Assembly: GCA_021186555.1 (NCBI GenBank)
Contig: JAJKFL010000003.1
Coordinates: 29,996,908-30,060,907 of the forward strand
DNA: 64,000 nt
DNA from: Reticulitermes speratus
Taxonomy: Eukaryota > Arthropoda > Insecta > Blattodea > Rhinotermitidae
Reading direction: 5' to 3'
The translations under genes were made by a program, and so were the position numbers. Below the pieces are notes generated by a model that was not told where the DNA came from, made no database searches, and was given only the letters and a program-made list of their open reading frames with translations. The stretch's first letter is position 1; each line of letters begins with the position of its first letter. This document shows positions 33,121 to 44,491 of the stretch, piece after piece.

Positions 33121-35080
33121 TGGCAGCACCGTACTATCTCACCTGAAAGTGGGTGGCCTGAGTGACCTAATATAAATTGGCCTAATGGCAGGAAGAGATG
33201 GATAACCTGCAAGTAGGTGACAGTGGAAGTCATTATCAAGTGCAGAGAAAATGCAACTTGAAACGTTATGAAAAAAACAGCGATGGCCACGCTGAGGAAC
33301 TAAAAAAACGTTCGGCCATGTGGAAAGTAGGTTAACATGAGAATGAGAAAAAGGGCTAAACATGTTTGTAGAATTATAGAAATTGATGTAAACGTGTTAG
33401 CCGTACGATGTCTCAGCCTAATGAAGACGACTGCAGTAAAATCACACGAAGTGGCGCATTGTGTGGTTCCTGCCACTCGATACGCTTCTGAAGATTTACT
33501 GCCTTCGTGTTTGTGCGTGGGATATGACCCTTAGCTGATAACACGTCATTTGTGAATTACAAAGCTGAAACGAGAAATTCAGACAAACCATCCATCAATG
33601 TATTAATTATGAAATGAACCAGAAATTCATTGTAACTGTCCACTGTCCGAAGTTTCTTGTGATAAACCCGAGCTCTCCATCTCGATGTGTCAGAACAAAT
33701 TTACTGCTCACATAGGCAAAATATTTCGACCACAGTAGTGTCTGAAGCAAACTACATGCAACGTTTCATTCAAGTTAAGTAGATACTGCATGAATTACGT
33801 ATGCCCGTTTCAGTGAAAACGACACGGAATTGTTTCCGTTGGTACCATGGTTGCTGATGAAAGGCGAAGTAGCCAACGGGCAGTTACACATACCGCCTGC
33901 CCAAGGAAACTGTTCTCTGCATGTCCATAAGGCTACAAAATACGTAAAATACATATTTGTACAGGAATAAATACACGACCCTTCTATGCGTTACGACAGA
34001 GACAAGAGATTTTCTCTTCTCCGACAGAAACCGTCCTGACTGGTTCTGGGACCCTTCCAGACTCCTGTTCAATAAATATGGGGGTTCTTTCTCTGTCATC
34101 AGAAGCAATTAAGGAAGGATTCTAACACAGTTGTATCCTTCTCAAGGGGCAATGTCCGATATAATAACCATGTTTAATTGTAACACACTATCGTAAAAAT
34201 CACTTAAATTAAATTAAAACTGCCGCTTAGGCCTACAACTTCCTTCCATCAAGTTCTGCGCGTGAAATGCGTAATGTAGCCCACATTCTACACGAAGATG
34301 TGGAGAGCTCAACGCCAGATAATGAAACACTTCCGCAAGGAGTATTGTCGTCATACGTCTGGTGCGCTGCTGTTACAGGCGAGCATCTTTTATGTAAGGA
34401 TCATTTTGGGTCCGATACTGAACTAACGAACACTGATGGAAATTCTGAACAGTGTATGAAAGTTGCAAGCAACTTATTAACGCTGGAACATATAGTCTGC
34501 TATAAACAAATATGACTACAGGACTTGGTGATCAACGTCCATCTACGGTTATGATATACTTTTAACACTTTCATATCGAAGTCATCCTGAAGAAGACAAT
34601 TGTCTACAAAGCAGCAGTTTTCTGAAAGGTAGGGTCAACTGGTATTAAGACTCTCTCTTGTCTAGCCTTCTCCACAATTCTATTCCCCCTCTCTTCATCA
34701 CCGTCCTTTCCCTTCGCTTCCCCTATATTCTTCCTCATTCTTGTCCTTTATTTTTATCCTCCTTTCTAGAATCAGAACGTTCTGACCAGCACAACTGTGA
34801 CGTAGGGACGGCAAACCGCCATGCAATAAACATGTGCACCGCCTCCCAAGTCCGCAGAGAGCTCACTTGACACCTGCCATCAATACTTGAGTCAGCCAAG
34901 CAAGAATTGTTATTTTGCTTAAAATTCACGGCGAACAAAACATTTTCACCAATACAGCCCTAAATAAATTTCAGGTAAATCTTCTATGAGTGAGGAGGCT
35001 TTGGTCTTGTGACTTAGATTTGGATGGTGTGTACAAACTTCCGGAGGAAGAGGTTATTCTGACACTACAGTACAGTACAC
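33121..35080. other. Unassigned region
   Basis: Two overlapping reverse frames (32970-33290, 33139-33363) and others below 85 codons; none recognised. A weak ribozyme-like string (cctgaagaagac..gtc) is at 34588-34610. Confidence 0.4.
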
Positions 35081-35234
35081 CTATAGCTCCACCCTCCTAC
35101 GGTCCACTTAATACTGCTTCACACTGCTACGGTCCACTTCATACGGCTCCACACTGCTATGGTCCACTTCATACGGCTCGACACGAGTACGACCCACTTC
35201 ATACGACCCCACGCCAGTTCGACCCACTTCATAC
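35081..35234. repeat. 30-bp minisatellite, left block (about 5 units)
   Basis: Units 35081-35110, 35111-35140, 35141-35170, 35171-35200 and 35201-35230 share the pattern tacggtccacttcatacgg. The block is interrupted at 35234 and continues in phase at 36060, on the other side of a LINE insertion. Confidence 0.95.
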
Positions 35235-36053
35235 ATTCATTCCATAGTATGTCTTACGATAGTCCATAGCCTTTTCCAAAGCGACCTCTCCACAGATTGC
35301 AATCTACTGCTTCCTCTTTCAATTTTCAGTATCCTCTCCTTTCCTTAAGATCACACAGTAGCTGCTTACGTCTTCTTCCTCGTCTTCCTGTCACTTCCAT
35401 CCTTCCCTCTACATTAGAAAACAGTTTCAACGCAAGACGTGACCAATCCAGTTAGCATTCTTTCTTTTTATTGTATGTAGGATATTCCTCTCCTCCTTGA
35501 CTCTATGTAATACTTCTTCATTTCTCACACGATCAGTCCAGTTGATCTCCATCCTTCTCCAGCACCACATTTCAAAACTTTCCAGGTATTTCTGATCTAC
35601 TTTCCGAAGTGTCCAAGTTGCAGCACCACACAAAGCTACGCTCCAAGTGTAGCACTTTCCTAGTTTCTCCCTTAAATTAAAGTCCAATTTGCTGGTGAAA
35701 ACAGTCTTCTTCTTCTTGTTTTAGATGTATCTTAATCTGCACTGGGGATGGTTGCCTTGAGATTCTCATTACCTTAGTTTTTTCCACGTTCATTTACATT
35801 CCACAATATCTTACAATTTCAGTTAGTCTACCAATCATGCCCTGTAGCACCGTTTCTTCCTTAGCCAGTAGCACAAGGTCATCTGCATATTTCACAGTGC
35901 GAATTACTTGTCCTCCTGTTCTGAAGTCTCCAAACCCTTCAAGAGCTTCCTTGGTAAGGTATTCGCTGACAAGTTGAACAGAATCGGCGACAAACAGCAA
36001 CCTTGTCTAACTCCTCTTCTAATCTTCACATTTTTTGTCTCTCCTTGGTCCAG
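35235..36053 (-). pseudogene. LINE family L2 reverse-transcriptase fragment inserted in a minisatellite
   Basis: On the reverse strand three frame pieces follow one another: RRGVRQGCCLSPILFNL (reverse-transcriptase block before the active site), VKYADDLVLLAKEE with the catalytic YADD, and LREKLGKCYTWSVALCG..WTDRVRNEEVLHRVKEE. They belong to one polymerase domain but are split by at least two frameshifts, and the spacing between the YADD and LREKL pieces is shorter than expected, pointing to an internal deletion. The 5' end is truncated before the palm. Its flanks share ttcata (35228-35233, 36058-36063). Confidence 0.85.
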
Positions 36054-36059
36054 TAATTT

Positions 36060-36296
36060 CATATAGCTCCAAACCAATACTGTCAAATTCATAAGGCTCA
36101 ACCCTACTATGGTCCACTTCATGTGGCTCCACCCTACCACCGTCCACTTCATACGGCTCCACCGTGCTACGGTCCACTTCGTGAGGCTCCATACTAGTAC
36201 AGCCCACTTCATATGGCTCCACATCCCTACTGTCCATTTAATATGGCTACAAACTATTAGTCACTTCACACGGCTCCACACAACTACGGCCCACTT
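36060..36296. repeat. 30-bp minisatellite, right block (8 units)
   Basis: Seven 30-bp units and one 27-bp unit (36240-36266), pattern catacggctccac..ctacggtccactt. Because 30 is a multiple of three, long frames run through it on both strands (10-residue repeats such as VEPYEVD..); these are composition effects. Confidence 0.95.
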
Positions 36297-36334
36297 AAAG
36301 GCACAACAACTCTGTTTCACAGATCAGATAGTCC

Positions 36335-36600
36335 AAGGTGTGGATGTTTTTGTAATGTGTGTACGGTGTTCTAATATGTGTACTTGTATTTACTGTATGT
36401 ATTTTGTTTTGTATGGGTGTTTTTGTAAGGTGTGGATGTATTTGTAAGGTGTGAATGCTTTTGTAAGGTGTGGATGCTTTGTAAGGTGTGGATGCTTTTG
36501 TAAGGAGTGGATGCTTTTGTAAGGTGTGGATGTTTTTGTAATGTGTGTAGGGTGTTCTAATGTGTGTACTTGTATTTACTGTATGTATTTTGTTTTGTAA
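36335..36600. repeat. 20-bp tandem units inside an 80-bp direct repeat
   Basis: The unit ttttgtaaggtgtggatgc repeats about six times (36420-36530). A longer 80-bp segment beginning aggtgtggatgtttttgtaa occurs at about 36337 and again at about 36517, with only a few differences. Confidence 0.9.
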
Positions 36601-36708
36601 TTGTGTATTTGTTTTATATTGTTATTTTTGTGTATATTTATATGTCCATTTGTATTGTGTGTACTAGTGTAAGGACTACTGCCACCGGGTGAAAGCCCAA
36701 TTGCAGTA

Positions 36709-36737
<29 letters not shown>
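36601..36737 (+). mobile_element. 3' end of an unidentified retroelement with (TAA)n tail
   Basis: 'ggactactgccaccgggtg' and 'aaagcccaattgcagtaa' run directly into a (TAA/AAT)n tail (36710-36737). Elements of the I/Jockey type often end like this. Body not identifiable. Confidence 0.5.
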
Positions 36738-36739
<2 letters not shown>

Positions 36740-37525
36740 CGTGACTGGAGGACCATGTGGCGCTGTACACGCATAACTGTGCAGTTGGAAATGTGTCGTA
36801 CTCTTTAAAGCGCACTGTTAACCAAATACAGGCTACAAACATCTTGTGTCAGTAATTTAAGCGAGGCTAGACATTTAATTTGACTGCGTTTTACTTCGTA
36901 GACATGGCAGTGGGTTAAGTTACCCAGCAAACAGTTAATTGATCACGAAATCTGTTCCCGCAACCAGATATGAATAAAAGACAGCAGTTGAGTTGCAACG
37001 AGCCGCCGAGGGTTCTTTTAGTGAAGACCGGAGATAGTTGGGGTGGGTTCTCTGTCCACAAATTGAAAACCATCAATCTACGCTATTGCTTTCAAGTCGC
37101 AGTACTTTCCCCCTCTTAATGCCTTCAATCAACCAAGCACTTACAGTGCTCCTCGTGTACGAGGCAGATGGACGGTCTGACGTAATGCAAGAGGGCGACA
37201 GTTAGCGTGCTAATTGCATGAAGGTGGCAGGTCAGTCTAAGAACAGCACTATATCACGTAGCCACATCGCTCATAAAACTAACAACGTGGTCTGTCTGGA
37301 TCCGTCGCATGCAGCTGCCTAGTTCAGTGACTTACAGTCCGAGGATCTTGTACCAGCGTCGGCTTTACAGAAACTGCCACCGTGTATCGCAAGGTGGAGG
37401 CAGGCAACAGGAGCCATTACGCATATAAGAAATTTATCCTGCGGGGAATGAGCAGAACCTTTGTTGAGATGGGCAATGAGCGAGACTGAATAACGATGAT
37501 GATGATGATAATAAATAATAACACG
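36738..37525. other. Unassigned region
   Basis: A short (GAT)n run at 37493-37510. No supported gene. Confidence 0.45.
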
Positions 37526-37527
37526 AA

Positions 37528-37680
37528 AATGGGTAATGAGGCTTTCACAGCTTTGTCGATTAACATTCAAGTCTTCTGGGATATGACACCGTGCCGACTG
37601 GACTACCAGGGGCATGAAGGCAGCCAAGTCCTCTGAAACGTCGGTTACTAATTACCAATCAACGCAGCTGTATTAGATTC
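37528..37680. repeat. Fold-back family, degraded inverted pair
   Basis: Minus-strand half: 'cacggtgtcatatcccagaa' then gacttgaatg. Plus-strand half: 'tcctctgaaacgtcggtt' and 'aattaccaatcaacgc'. The cores near the centre (37595-37610) have decayed to gcatgaaggcagcc. Confidence 0.55.
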
Positions 37681-38850
37681 GTCCACCAACTTACAGCTCA
37701 GACCCGCAGCACAGAATTTAAATTACGAAAACCTATCAGCAATTGCGGAGATGAAACACGCCGACGGAAATATACGAACTGCGTGTTAATTGTGATGTTA
37801 CGTACTTTATGGAAACCGCGCAAGTAAGAAGCGTAAACCCGCAAGAACTACAAAACAGACCAACCAAAAACATTAAGTTATGGAAATAAGACGTTAGATT
37901 ACAGCTGTTCTGGAATACGGCTTTACTGCGTCCTTTAAAAATCAGAATTCTTTATAGACAGAAGTACTGAAGTCCTGTTTTATGACAGTGATCTGCAAAG
38001 TAAACTACGAAGACATTTCATCCAGCATTAAATACCGGGAATCCAATCCAAATTTTCGAAAACATGTAACACAGTAGTTCCTACACCGCTACACGGGAAC
38101 GACAATGACAGTGATGATACTGATGACAGTTGATATCAATATTACGAAGCTGAATGTTAAAACAGTTACGCAGCCGAGCGCTGTGGATCGGACGGCATCG
38201 TCGATCGCTGTGCGCAGTGAAGAAATCAGGCATTCAACGGTCTCCGTCACGCGCTAAAGAAATAACCCCGTACAAACGGCAGGATTATGTGGCATGAAGG
38301 GAGGTCGGAAGGGAGTTGTATTCACAAGATGCTTCAAATTTAAAATCCCGTATAAAACCAAAAATTTAATCTTCCTGACCCACTTTTATATTCTTCACTT
38401 CACATCTTGATGAAAACGTTATCCACAAGACAGCGCTAGCCAAAGTCACGGCGCACCTACAGCACACGATTAACATTTTCAGAGTCCCTGCACATCAGTA
38501 CAAATGCAGTTCTCATGTAATGACACTGCCTGAAAAAAAAAAAGGCGGTTTTGATCATCGTCGTGCCACAAGTCAACATAAGCCATAATACTTAGAACGA
38601 AGTGGTTGTGACATCAATGTTAAGAATGAGACAGTTTTATCGTTCGCAGCATAGATGCAGTGACTTCTGGCTCACTCTGTACGTACAGTACATTGACACA
38701 AGACATTATGAAATGCTTCTGCAGGGTCTTAATGCATTAGCAAGCCCAAATTCAATTAGGCGTACTTTAGTCTAATACTGCAGAAGTATTTATTGTCTAC
38801 AAACAACAACAACAACGTTCACTGGATTCAATATCAGCGAAACGATGCGA
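37681..38850. other. Unassigned region
   Basis: Slightly GC-rich near 38160-38280. No frame or repeat recognised. Confidence 0.4.
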
Positions 38851-38854
38851 TCTT

Positions 38855-39055
38855 CGCCGATCCCGGTGGCTGTGCGGTCTCAGGGGTAGGTCTGCAGCCG
38901 CTATCTTGCTGGAATTGCGGTTTCGAATCCTGCCGGGGGCATGGATGTCTTTCTTGTGAGTGTGTGTTGTCAGGTAGAGATCTCTGCGACGGACCGATCC
39001 CTCGTCCAGAGGAGTCCTACCGAGTGCATGTATTGTGTCGTTGAGTGTGATCAGG
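38855..39055 (+). mobile_element. SINE-B copy
   Basis: Head cgccgatcccggtggctgtg, box B ggtttcgaatcctgcc, then 'gcatggatgtctttcttg', 'gtcaggtagagatctctgcg' and 'cagaggagtcctaccgag'. Truncated before the poly(A) tail. Confidence 0.85.
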
Positions 39056-39654
39056 TGTACCAGTAACCCTCTAAACCTATTATACGTACGTAGACAGGGG
39101 TCAGACTAAGAAAGAAATATTTGATTCTCCTTAAAACAACGTTAAATCATGACGTTCTCAGTAATATCCCTCGCCATTCGTTGCTACAAGATATCTGAAA
39201 TCGGCAGTCAACTCTAGACAGAGAAAATCACAAGGCCTTTCAATTGTCTCGTTTGGACACTTGAAAGGGCTTGTAGAAAACACGGCTCTATTAATTTTAT
39301 ACCAAACTGATCGACCAAGTCCGATATACGAGTATAAGCATTCTGTCTCCCGAAATTCGTAAGTGTGATGTTTAATACTTACTTCTCGAAGTTAGTTGCG
39401 CGCCCACTCTTACATAACTGTAGTTTCTTTATAAGCTGCCATTAACCAGAGTGCAATTCAACATATGGGGCAGAAGGTCAGGCCAACAAGTAATGTCTGT
39501 AGAGCGGCTGGCTTGAAGAGTTAAACAGTAAGGTTTTGTCTCGGCAGACATTCTGCTAATGCACGAGCCATTTCCTGTACAAACTGACCAAGAATCAGAT
39601 AATGGGTCGAAACGTTTTCCATCCAGTATTTCACTGAGAGTGCCTCTGTAGTGT
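39056..39654. other. Unassigned spacer
   Basis: Nothing recognised apart from a stray 'gggtcgaaacgttttcc' at 39604. Confidence 0.4.
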
Positions 39655-39875
39655 TATTAAGATTACGGTATTCTAGATTGTGACGCTGCTAGTCTGCTTG
39701 GCACTGACGTTTCAGAGGTACCTTCTCCATACATATCAAGGTAGAAGACGAAACAAGTCAATCCAAAACGTTAGTATCTACTAGTATAAACCTATATCAG
39801 ACTGCACGGCGTTACGTTACAGACGACCAACTCCTTATACTGAACGCGGTGAGAACCCCAAATCTCATGTGATTT
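39655..39875. repeat. Fold-back family, degraded inverted pair
   Basis: Minus half: 'ccttgatatgtatggag' and 'ctctgaaacgtcagtgcc'. Plus half: 'aggtagaagac', 'tccaaaacgttagta', 'actgcacggcgttacg' and 'gcggtgagaaccccaaatct'. Segment order matches the 28.8-kb and 9.3-kb copies. Confidence 0.55.
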
Positions 39876-39994
39876 TGAACTTTCAAGAGTGAAAAGCTGA
39901 TGAAGTCTGTTAAAAAAAACTGGTAACATTTAATGCAGGCATATGTTAAAGACGGCACTCTGTTCACACTTTTTAACGTGTCCCTCTTTAGGAC

Positions 39995-40170
39995 GCTAGG
40001 TGTTTCAGAGTCTGAAGTGCCATCCTCAGTGTCGTACTGTAGGCAGTATCTGTATAATATACATCTGACGAATTGTGCTTGCAGTAAATTCTTGACTATG
40101 GTGTGACCTTGTCTGAGCTCTCTAAAACCACTGTTTCGGAAGTTGGTTTTTTTCCCCGTCATCAGGTTAA
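39995..40170 (-). repeat. Two hammerhead-like modules in tandem
   Basis: Both on the minus strand: CTGATGA (40159-40165) to GAAAC (40133-40137), and CTGAGGA (40023-40029) to GAAAC (40002-40006). In the second, 'tggcacttcagactct' separates the blocks. The first has a run of A in the loop. Confidence 0.5.
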
Positions 40171-40207
40171 CAGAAGCCGGCTCTGCTGGGTTTCTAAGTA
40201 GTGATAC

Positions 40208-40590
40208 TATCCATCATTTGACAGCAATTCCCCACTCTATGGTTTGTGGTTGGAGGGTAACGCCCCCTTACATGGCTTCAGAGCGGCTCCCCTTTCCACA
40301 GTTCTAGAGTACCATCACTTTCCATGGTTTGAGAGCAACTCCTGTATCCAAAGTGTGAGAGTAGCTACTCTTTCCACAGTTTGAGAGTACCTCCACTTTC
40401 CATGGTTTGAGAGCAACTCCCCTATCCAAAGTGTGAAAGCAGCTACTCTCTCCACAGTTTCCATGGTTTGACAGTAATTCCCCTGTCTATGGTTTGAGAA
40501 TAGCTTCTGTCCATACTGTCTGAGACTAACTACTCCCTCCATGGTTTGGTAATAAGTCCCTTCTCCACAGTTTGAGTCTAAGTCCGCCTG
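40208..40590. repeat. 26-bp minisatellite with three-unit higher-order pattern
   Basis: Units begin tccatggtttgagag, tccaaagtgtgagag, tccacagtttgagag and then repeat in that order, so a 78-bp triplet is visible (40319-40450). Outer units are diverged. The 101-codon reverse frame at 40315-40620 is produced by this array. Confidence 0.9.
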
Positions 40591-40804
40591 GGAATCGTTC
40601 GGAGCTGGTTTCTGTTCCATCTAATGACCGACATAGAACCAATTTGCAAAAGGCAGTGGTTTATATAACCGGAGCGACGTTCAAGTCCAGAATAACAGCC
40701 TTAATGCATGTGAGCTTACAATTGACTAAAGCGATTCACTTCGATGCGCTAAGCAGTGCCAAAACAAGGCGGAAGGGCCTTTACATTACACGAGTACTGG
40801 GTGA

Positions 40805-41040
40805 GGAGTATTAAAATGAGTCTTAAAAGACGTGGGGGCGGGCGGGTGGTGGACTGGATTCAACTGGATGACGAAAGGGACCAATGACGGACTGTTATAA
40901 ACCAAAATTATAAATTTCCGCCTTCCATCAGAGTAATTTCTTGACCAGGTATGTGACCTCTCGATCTTCATAAAAGTGAGGAATTTCTTGACTAGATGAG
41001 CGACTACTAGTTTATCAAGGAGGAATAAATTCCACGTAGT
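40805..41040 (+). mobile_element. LINE family L3 3' end
   Basis: 'gagtcttaaaagacgtggg', 'ggattcaactggatgacg', 'aagtgaggaatttcttgac' and 'tagatgagcgactactag' align in order with the 1-135 copy and the reverse of 62030-62240. Coding frame lost; no tetranucleotide tail preserved. One of only two plus-strand L3 copies. Confidence 0.6.
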
Positions 41041-41534
41041 GAAACAAAACGCAGAAGAAGCACATGAAATTTTTGTCGCAGAGAGCCAATGTCTTGTCTA
41101 TTTCCTTGATCAGAAACTCTTTCCCAATCCGGCGTCAAGTCGCATGATGAGATTGCATTAGTTGATTGGTACAAAGGAAAGTGTAATGTGTATGGGATAT
41201 AAGTCATGGGAAGTTGTCAGATTCTGACACATCTCGGCTTAAGTATATTGCCTACGAAAGGGAAGATGTGGGTGGGGTAGAACTCTATATGATTCTGCGT
41301 GGCGGTTAGGGGAAAAGCAGTCTAAGTTACCTGTAGCCGAATTTACACGCGGAGAATGCCATCAATGTTGAGCGGAAGAAAGTTTCTATGGTCAGTCACT
41401 TTTGTTGCATGACGGTGGTTCTTGAAATGTTTAACGTTTCCTTATTCACGGGCTGGTGAAATATCGCCGCATTTCTACTTAATATTTATACTACAAGTAA
41501 CAGTCTAGCACCTATTCTTGCACATCCTGAACGC
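41041..41534. other. Unassigned spacer
   Basis: Nothing recognised. Confidence 0.4.
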
Positions 41535-41615
41535 TGAAAACGTCAATATGCTCCTCTGAAACGTTGGTAACTATAAACACATCAATACGGTGTCACATCT
41601 CATAATATTTTAATC
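41535..41615 (+). repeat. Hammerhead-like module plus tail
   Basis: 'cgctgaaaacgtcaatatg' stands in the CTGAAGA position, then 'ctcctctgaaacgttggta' and 'acatcaatacggtgtcacat', the family tail. First conserved block decayed. Confidence 0.55.
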
Positions 41616-41756
41616 TTAAATAGCCGACGAAACTAATTATTCTTACCAAGATAAAGGAAGTTCATAATTATGAGTACTCATGACAAAAAAAAACTTTTTT
41701 GGGGGTATTATAAAAAAGAACACGTAATTAACTGTATTGTACAAAAGTAATTAAAG

Positions 41757-41777
41757 GTTCTTTCTTTCTTTCTTTCA
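41757..41777. repeat. (TTTC)n microsatellite
   Basis: Five units. Confidence 0.9.
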
Positions 41778-41838
41778 TTTATTATTCTGACCTCTTTCTA
41801 CCTACTCATATTAGGTGTACAGGGTTATTGTTTCACTT

Positions 41839-42026
41839 GATCACACACACAAGGACACAAACACACTCGGTAGGACTCCTACAGACGAGGAATCGGCCCG
41901 ACGCAAAGATCTCTACCTGACAACACACAACACCCACAAGGAACATTCATGCCCCCGGCAGAATTTGAACCCGTAATCCCAGCAAGCGAGCGGCCGCAGA
42001 CCCACGTTTTGCACCGCGCGACCACC
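41839..42026 (-). mobile_element. SINE-B copy
   Basis: On the reverse strand: head ggtggtcgcgcggtgcaaaa, 'gcggccgctcgcttgctggg', box B-like gggttcaaat, 'gcatgaatgttccttgtg', 'gagatctttgcgtcgggc' and 'ctaccgagtgtgtttgtg'. Tail lost. Confidence 0.85.
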
Positions 42027-42154
42027 AATTAAAGATTAGTAACCAGAAGAGATGACATAATAAGCCAGTAAGTTGTACGATGTGCGTGTAACTACAGGAA
42101 CAACAGCAATCGTACCATTTGACTACTAACACTCTCACTGCCTACTTACGTACC

Positions 42155-42350
42155 CACATATATACATAACTAACTAAACTAAACTAAACCAAACCAACCA
42201 ATTACCTAACAAACGAATTCCTAGGGGCAGAATCCTTCATCAGGAGCTGAAGTCGCTCCGTTAATCAGAAATTTCCCGCCCCTTGTGGAAAGCAAGGTTC
42301 TGTATCTCCGTCATGGCAGCCCACCATTGGACAGTTAATGACCGAGACGA
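42155..42350 (-). mobile_element. LINE family L3 3' end with AACT/AAACT tail
   Basis: A degenerate (AACT)n tail at 42158-42210 leads into 'gggcagaatccttcatcagg', 'cagaaatttcccgcccc' and 'gcagcccaccattggac', each aligned with the 62.03-62.15 kb copy. Diverged. Confidence 0.55.
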
Positions 42351-43440
42351 ATCACTTACACTCTACAGAAAAAAGTGCTAATCCTTGCCATAAACTACTT
42401 AGTCGCTTACAGAAGCACAGAAGTTAGGATATGTCTGCAAGCGTAACACTTCTGGTGCGTTCGCGTTGTTATTGTCCCTGGATGTAACATTCGTGAATAC
42501 TTGCCAGACAAAACTCTGAGTATTTTAATACAAGGTAGAAGATTTCTCGATTTATCTTAACAGAATATTTACAATCGGTCATCATAACAGATCGTAAGCG
42601 GGTAGATATACAATCATATTCTCTTACACGTCGACACTCGACGTACACAACCGATCATGCTCGATGTTCAACTGTTTCTTCGGCCTCACAGCGTAGCTCA
42701 CAGAATACAGTGTATCAAATACAGATAACTTATCACGATGAGAGACCATAAATGTCTCTAAGGCAACATGTGAAGTGTCCATTACTTTTGTCAGATTTTA
42801 ATCAAAATCAAATTTGTCAACAAATCTTAGTAGAAATACCAAATCAAAAACTTCAAGAAAATCTGTCCCGCCAGAGCAGCTTTGTCGCACACGGACGGAC
42901 ATAGGAGGCTAATAATCACTTTTCTCAATTGTCTTACAAAGCAGCATTAGCTGGAAAGGAGTAATGTTTCGAGCTGTGGAAAGATATTCTAGTCCCATAT
43001 CATAACTGTAAGAAAAACTTGCAGACAGACGGCGGCCGGCAGATCACCGATAGATAAACTATGACATGATTCTGCACGTTTATGAAATGCAACGTGCAGA
43101 TATGTGTACACTTGGTTTAACTAAACATATTTTGCAAATGAGGTATTTGAAAATTAGATTTACAGTAGCTGGCTACGTCACATGAATGAGTTGAGGTTTT
43201 GCATACACACTGCCCTCTGTGTTGATTTATAGCGTGTCGGAACTTAAGACTCCATCATGTCTACCTCAAAATAAAGCATCAAACCTGTTCACTTCACATC
43301 GCCAACAAACCGAGAGATAAATTTATAAAGCAGATTGCAACGCAAGGCTTAATTGCGTTCACGAAGAGCGCATCAACACTGTGCGGACATCAGGCACCGT
43401 GGCCTACATTTAGGATGTTGGAATGTGATGAGACGCATCA
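42351..43440. other. Unassigned region
   Basis: No open frame above 60 codons and no repeat family recognised. Confidence 0.5.
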
Positions 43441-43444
43441 GAAC

Positions 43445-43705
43445 CGAGCGACGTAGCTCAAATGGAGCTTCGCACGTGTATCAGAGAGGTGCCCAATTCG
43501 AACCTCGTCCACGCCACAACCTAGTATGAAATTCTTCGTGGTTATTCTCAGTCTCACCAGACAAATGCCGGTATTGTAGCCCAACTGGACAACGGTGGCT
43601 TATTTCCAAATACTTTCTCGATTGATTATTGGCCAATCATTCTACCATTCGACGCTATATACTCTTTAGTGTCAGATACTGGCAGCGTCATGAAATAAAC
43701 CATAG
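43445..43705 (+). mobile_element. SINE-D copy
   Basis: Box A tagctcaaatgg (43454-43465), box B-like caattcgaacctcg, then 'ccggtattgtagcccaac' and the tail 'ttcgacgctatatactc' with 'ggcagcgtcatgaaataaac'. The tail is the one also used by SINE-C (4490-4545), while the head differs. Confidence 0.7.
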
Positions 43706-44490
43706 GCTACATCAATAAACACATAATAATACATTCATGTTTTTCATCAGCATGAGTAACGTAAGTAAATAAATTCCTGAATTTTGTACCTCAACAATGA
43801 AACGGATTATACATTAGGCATCTAAAAACTTTCAAAACTACTGCACGAAACATTCCGTGATATAAGTTATCTAAAGGGTACTGCTTTGTCAAAATTCTGT
43901 ATGGGATACGCACAACGCTTTTATTTACACAAAAAGCACAGAGAATATGAAGACAAAGGCTTACCAGCAAAAGATTGTAGCCAGCTCCTGGAAGCTTCCT
44001 CGCAGGAAGGGGTTCACTCTAATTAAAAGGTACCGGTTTGTGAGTGCAGTACATAGAGAAGAGAACAGTCTTCCCATTCCACTATAGGCCTTCACAGCCC
44101 TGCCTTTTGTTTTTAACCCGAAATCCTTTGCGCCAATCTTATAACCCCTTCCCATCTTCTTCTTCCAACCCCCACCCCCACCCAACGATTCCACCGCCAA
44201 CCTCCCCCCACCACTCTCAACTCCTATTTCTCCCTTTTTGCATGAGCAATAAGGATTTATATTTAGGCTGAAGAAGAAGGAAAAGTGGTCTTGATTCTGA
44301 AGTATGCGGCATTTAACTTGAGACCGTCTGTGATACCGATTTATGTTTCGTTCAGAAAACCCTCCCCCTCACCTTATATCATAACTGGATAAGTACGATC
44401 AGTTGGTATGGTGTCTTCAAAATAATGAACTTATATGTAGCAAACCTACGTTCAAAAAGGACATTTTGTAGGATTTAATTGCCATTTCAA
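43706..44490. other. Unassigned region
   Basis: A pyrimidine-rich strand with CCACC/CCCCA repeats near 44110-44240. Two opposed frames of 75-79 codons (GGGGG and PPPP rich) are composition artefacts. Confidence 0.45.
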
Positions 44491-44491
44491 C

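Noticed and set aside
36019-36447. Repetitive proteins on both strands (10-residue repeats)
   Set aside because: Produced by the 30-bp minisatellite, whose period is a multiple of three; open on both strands at once, so not a coding signal.
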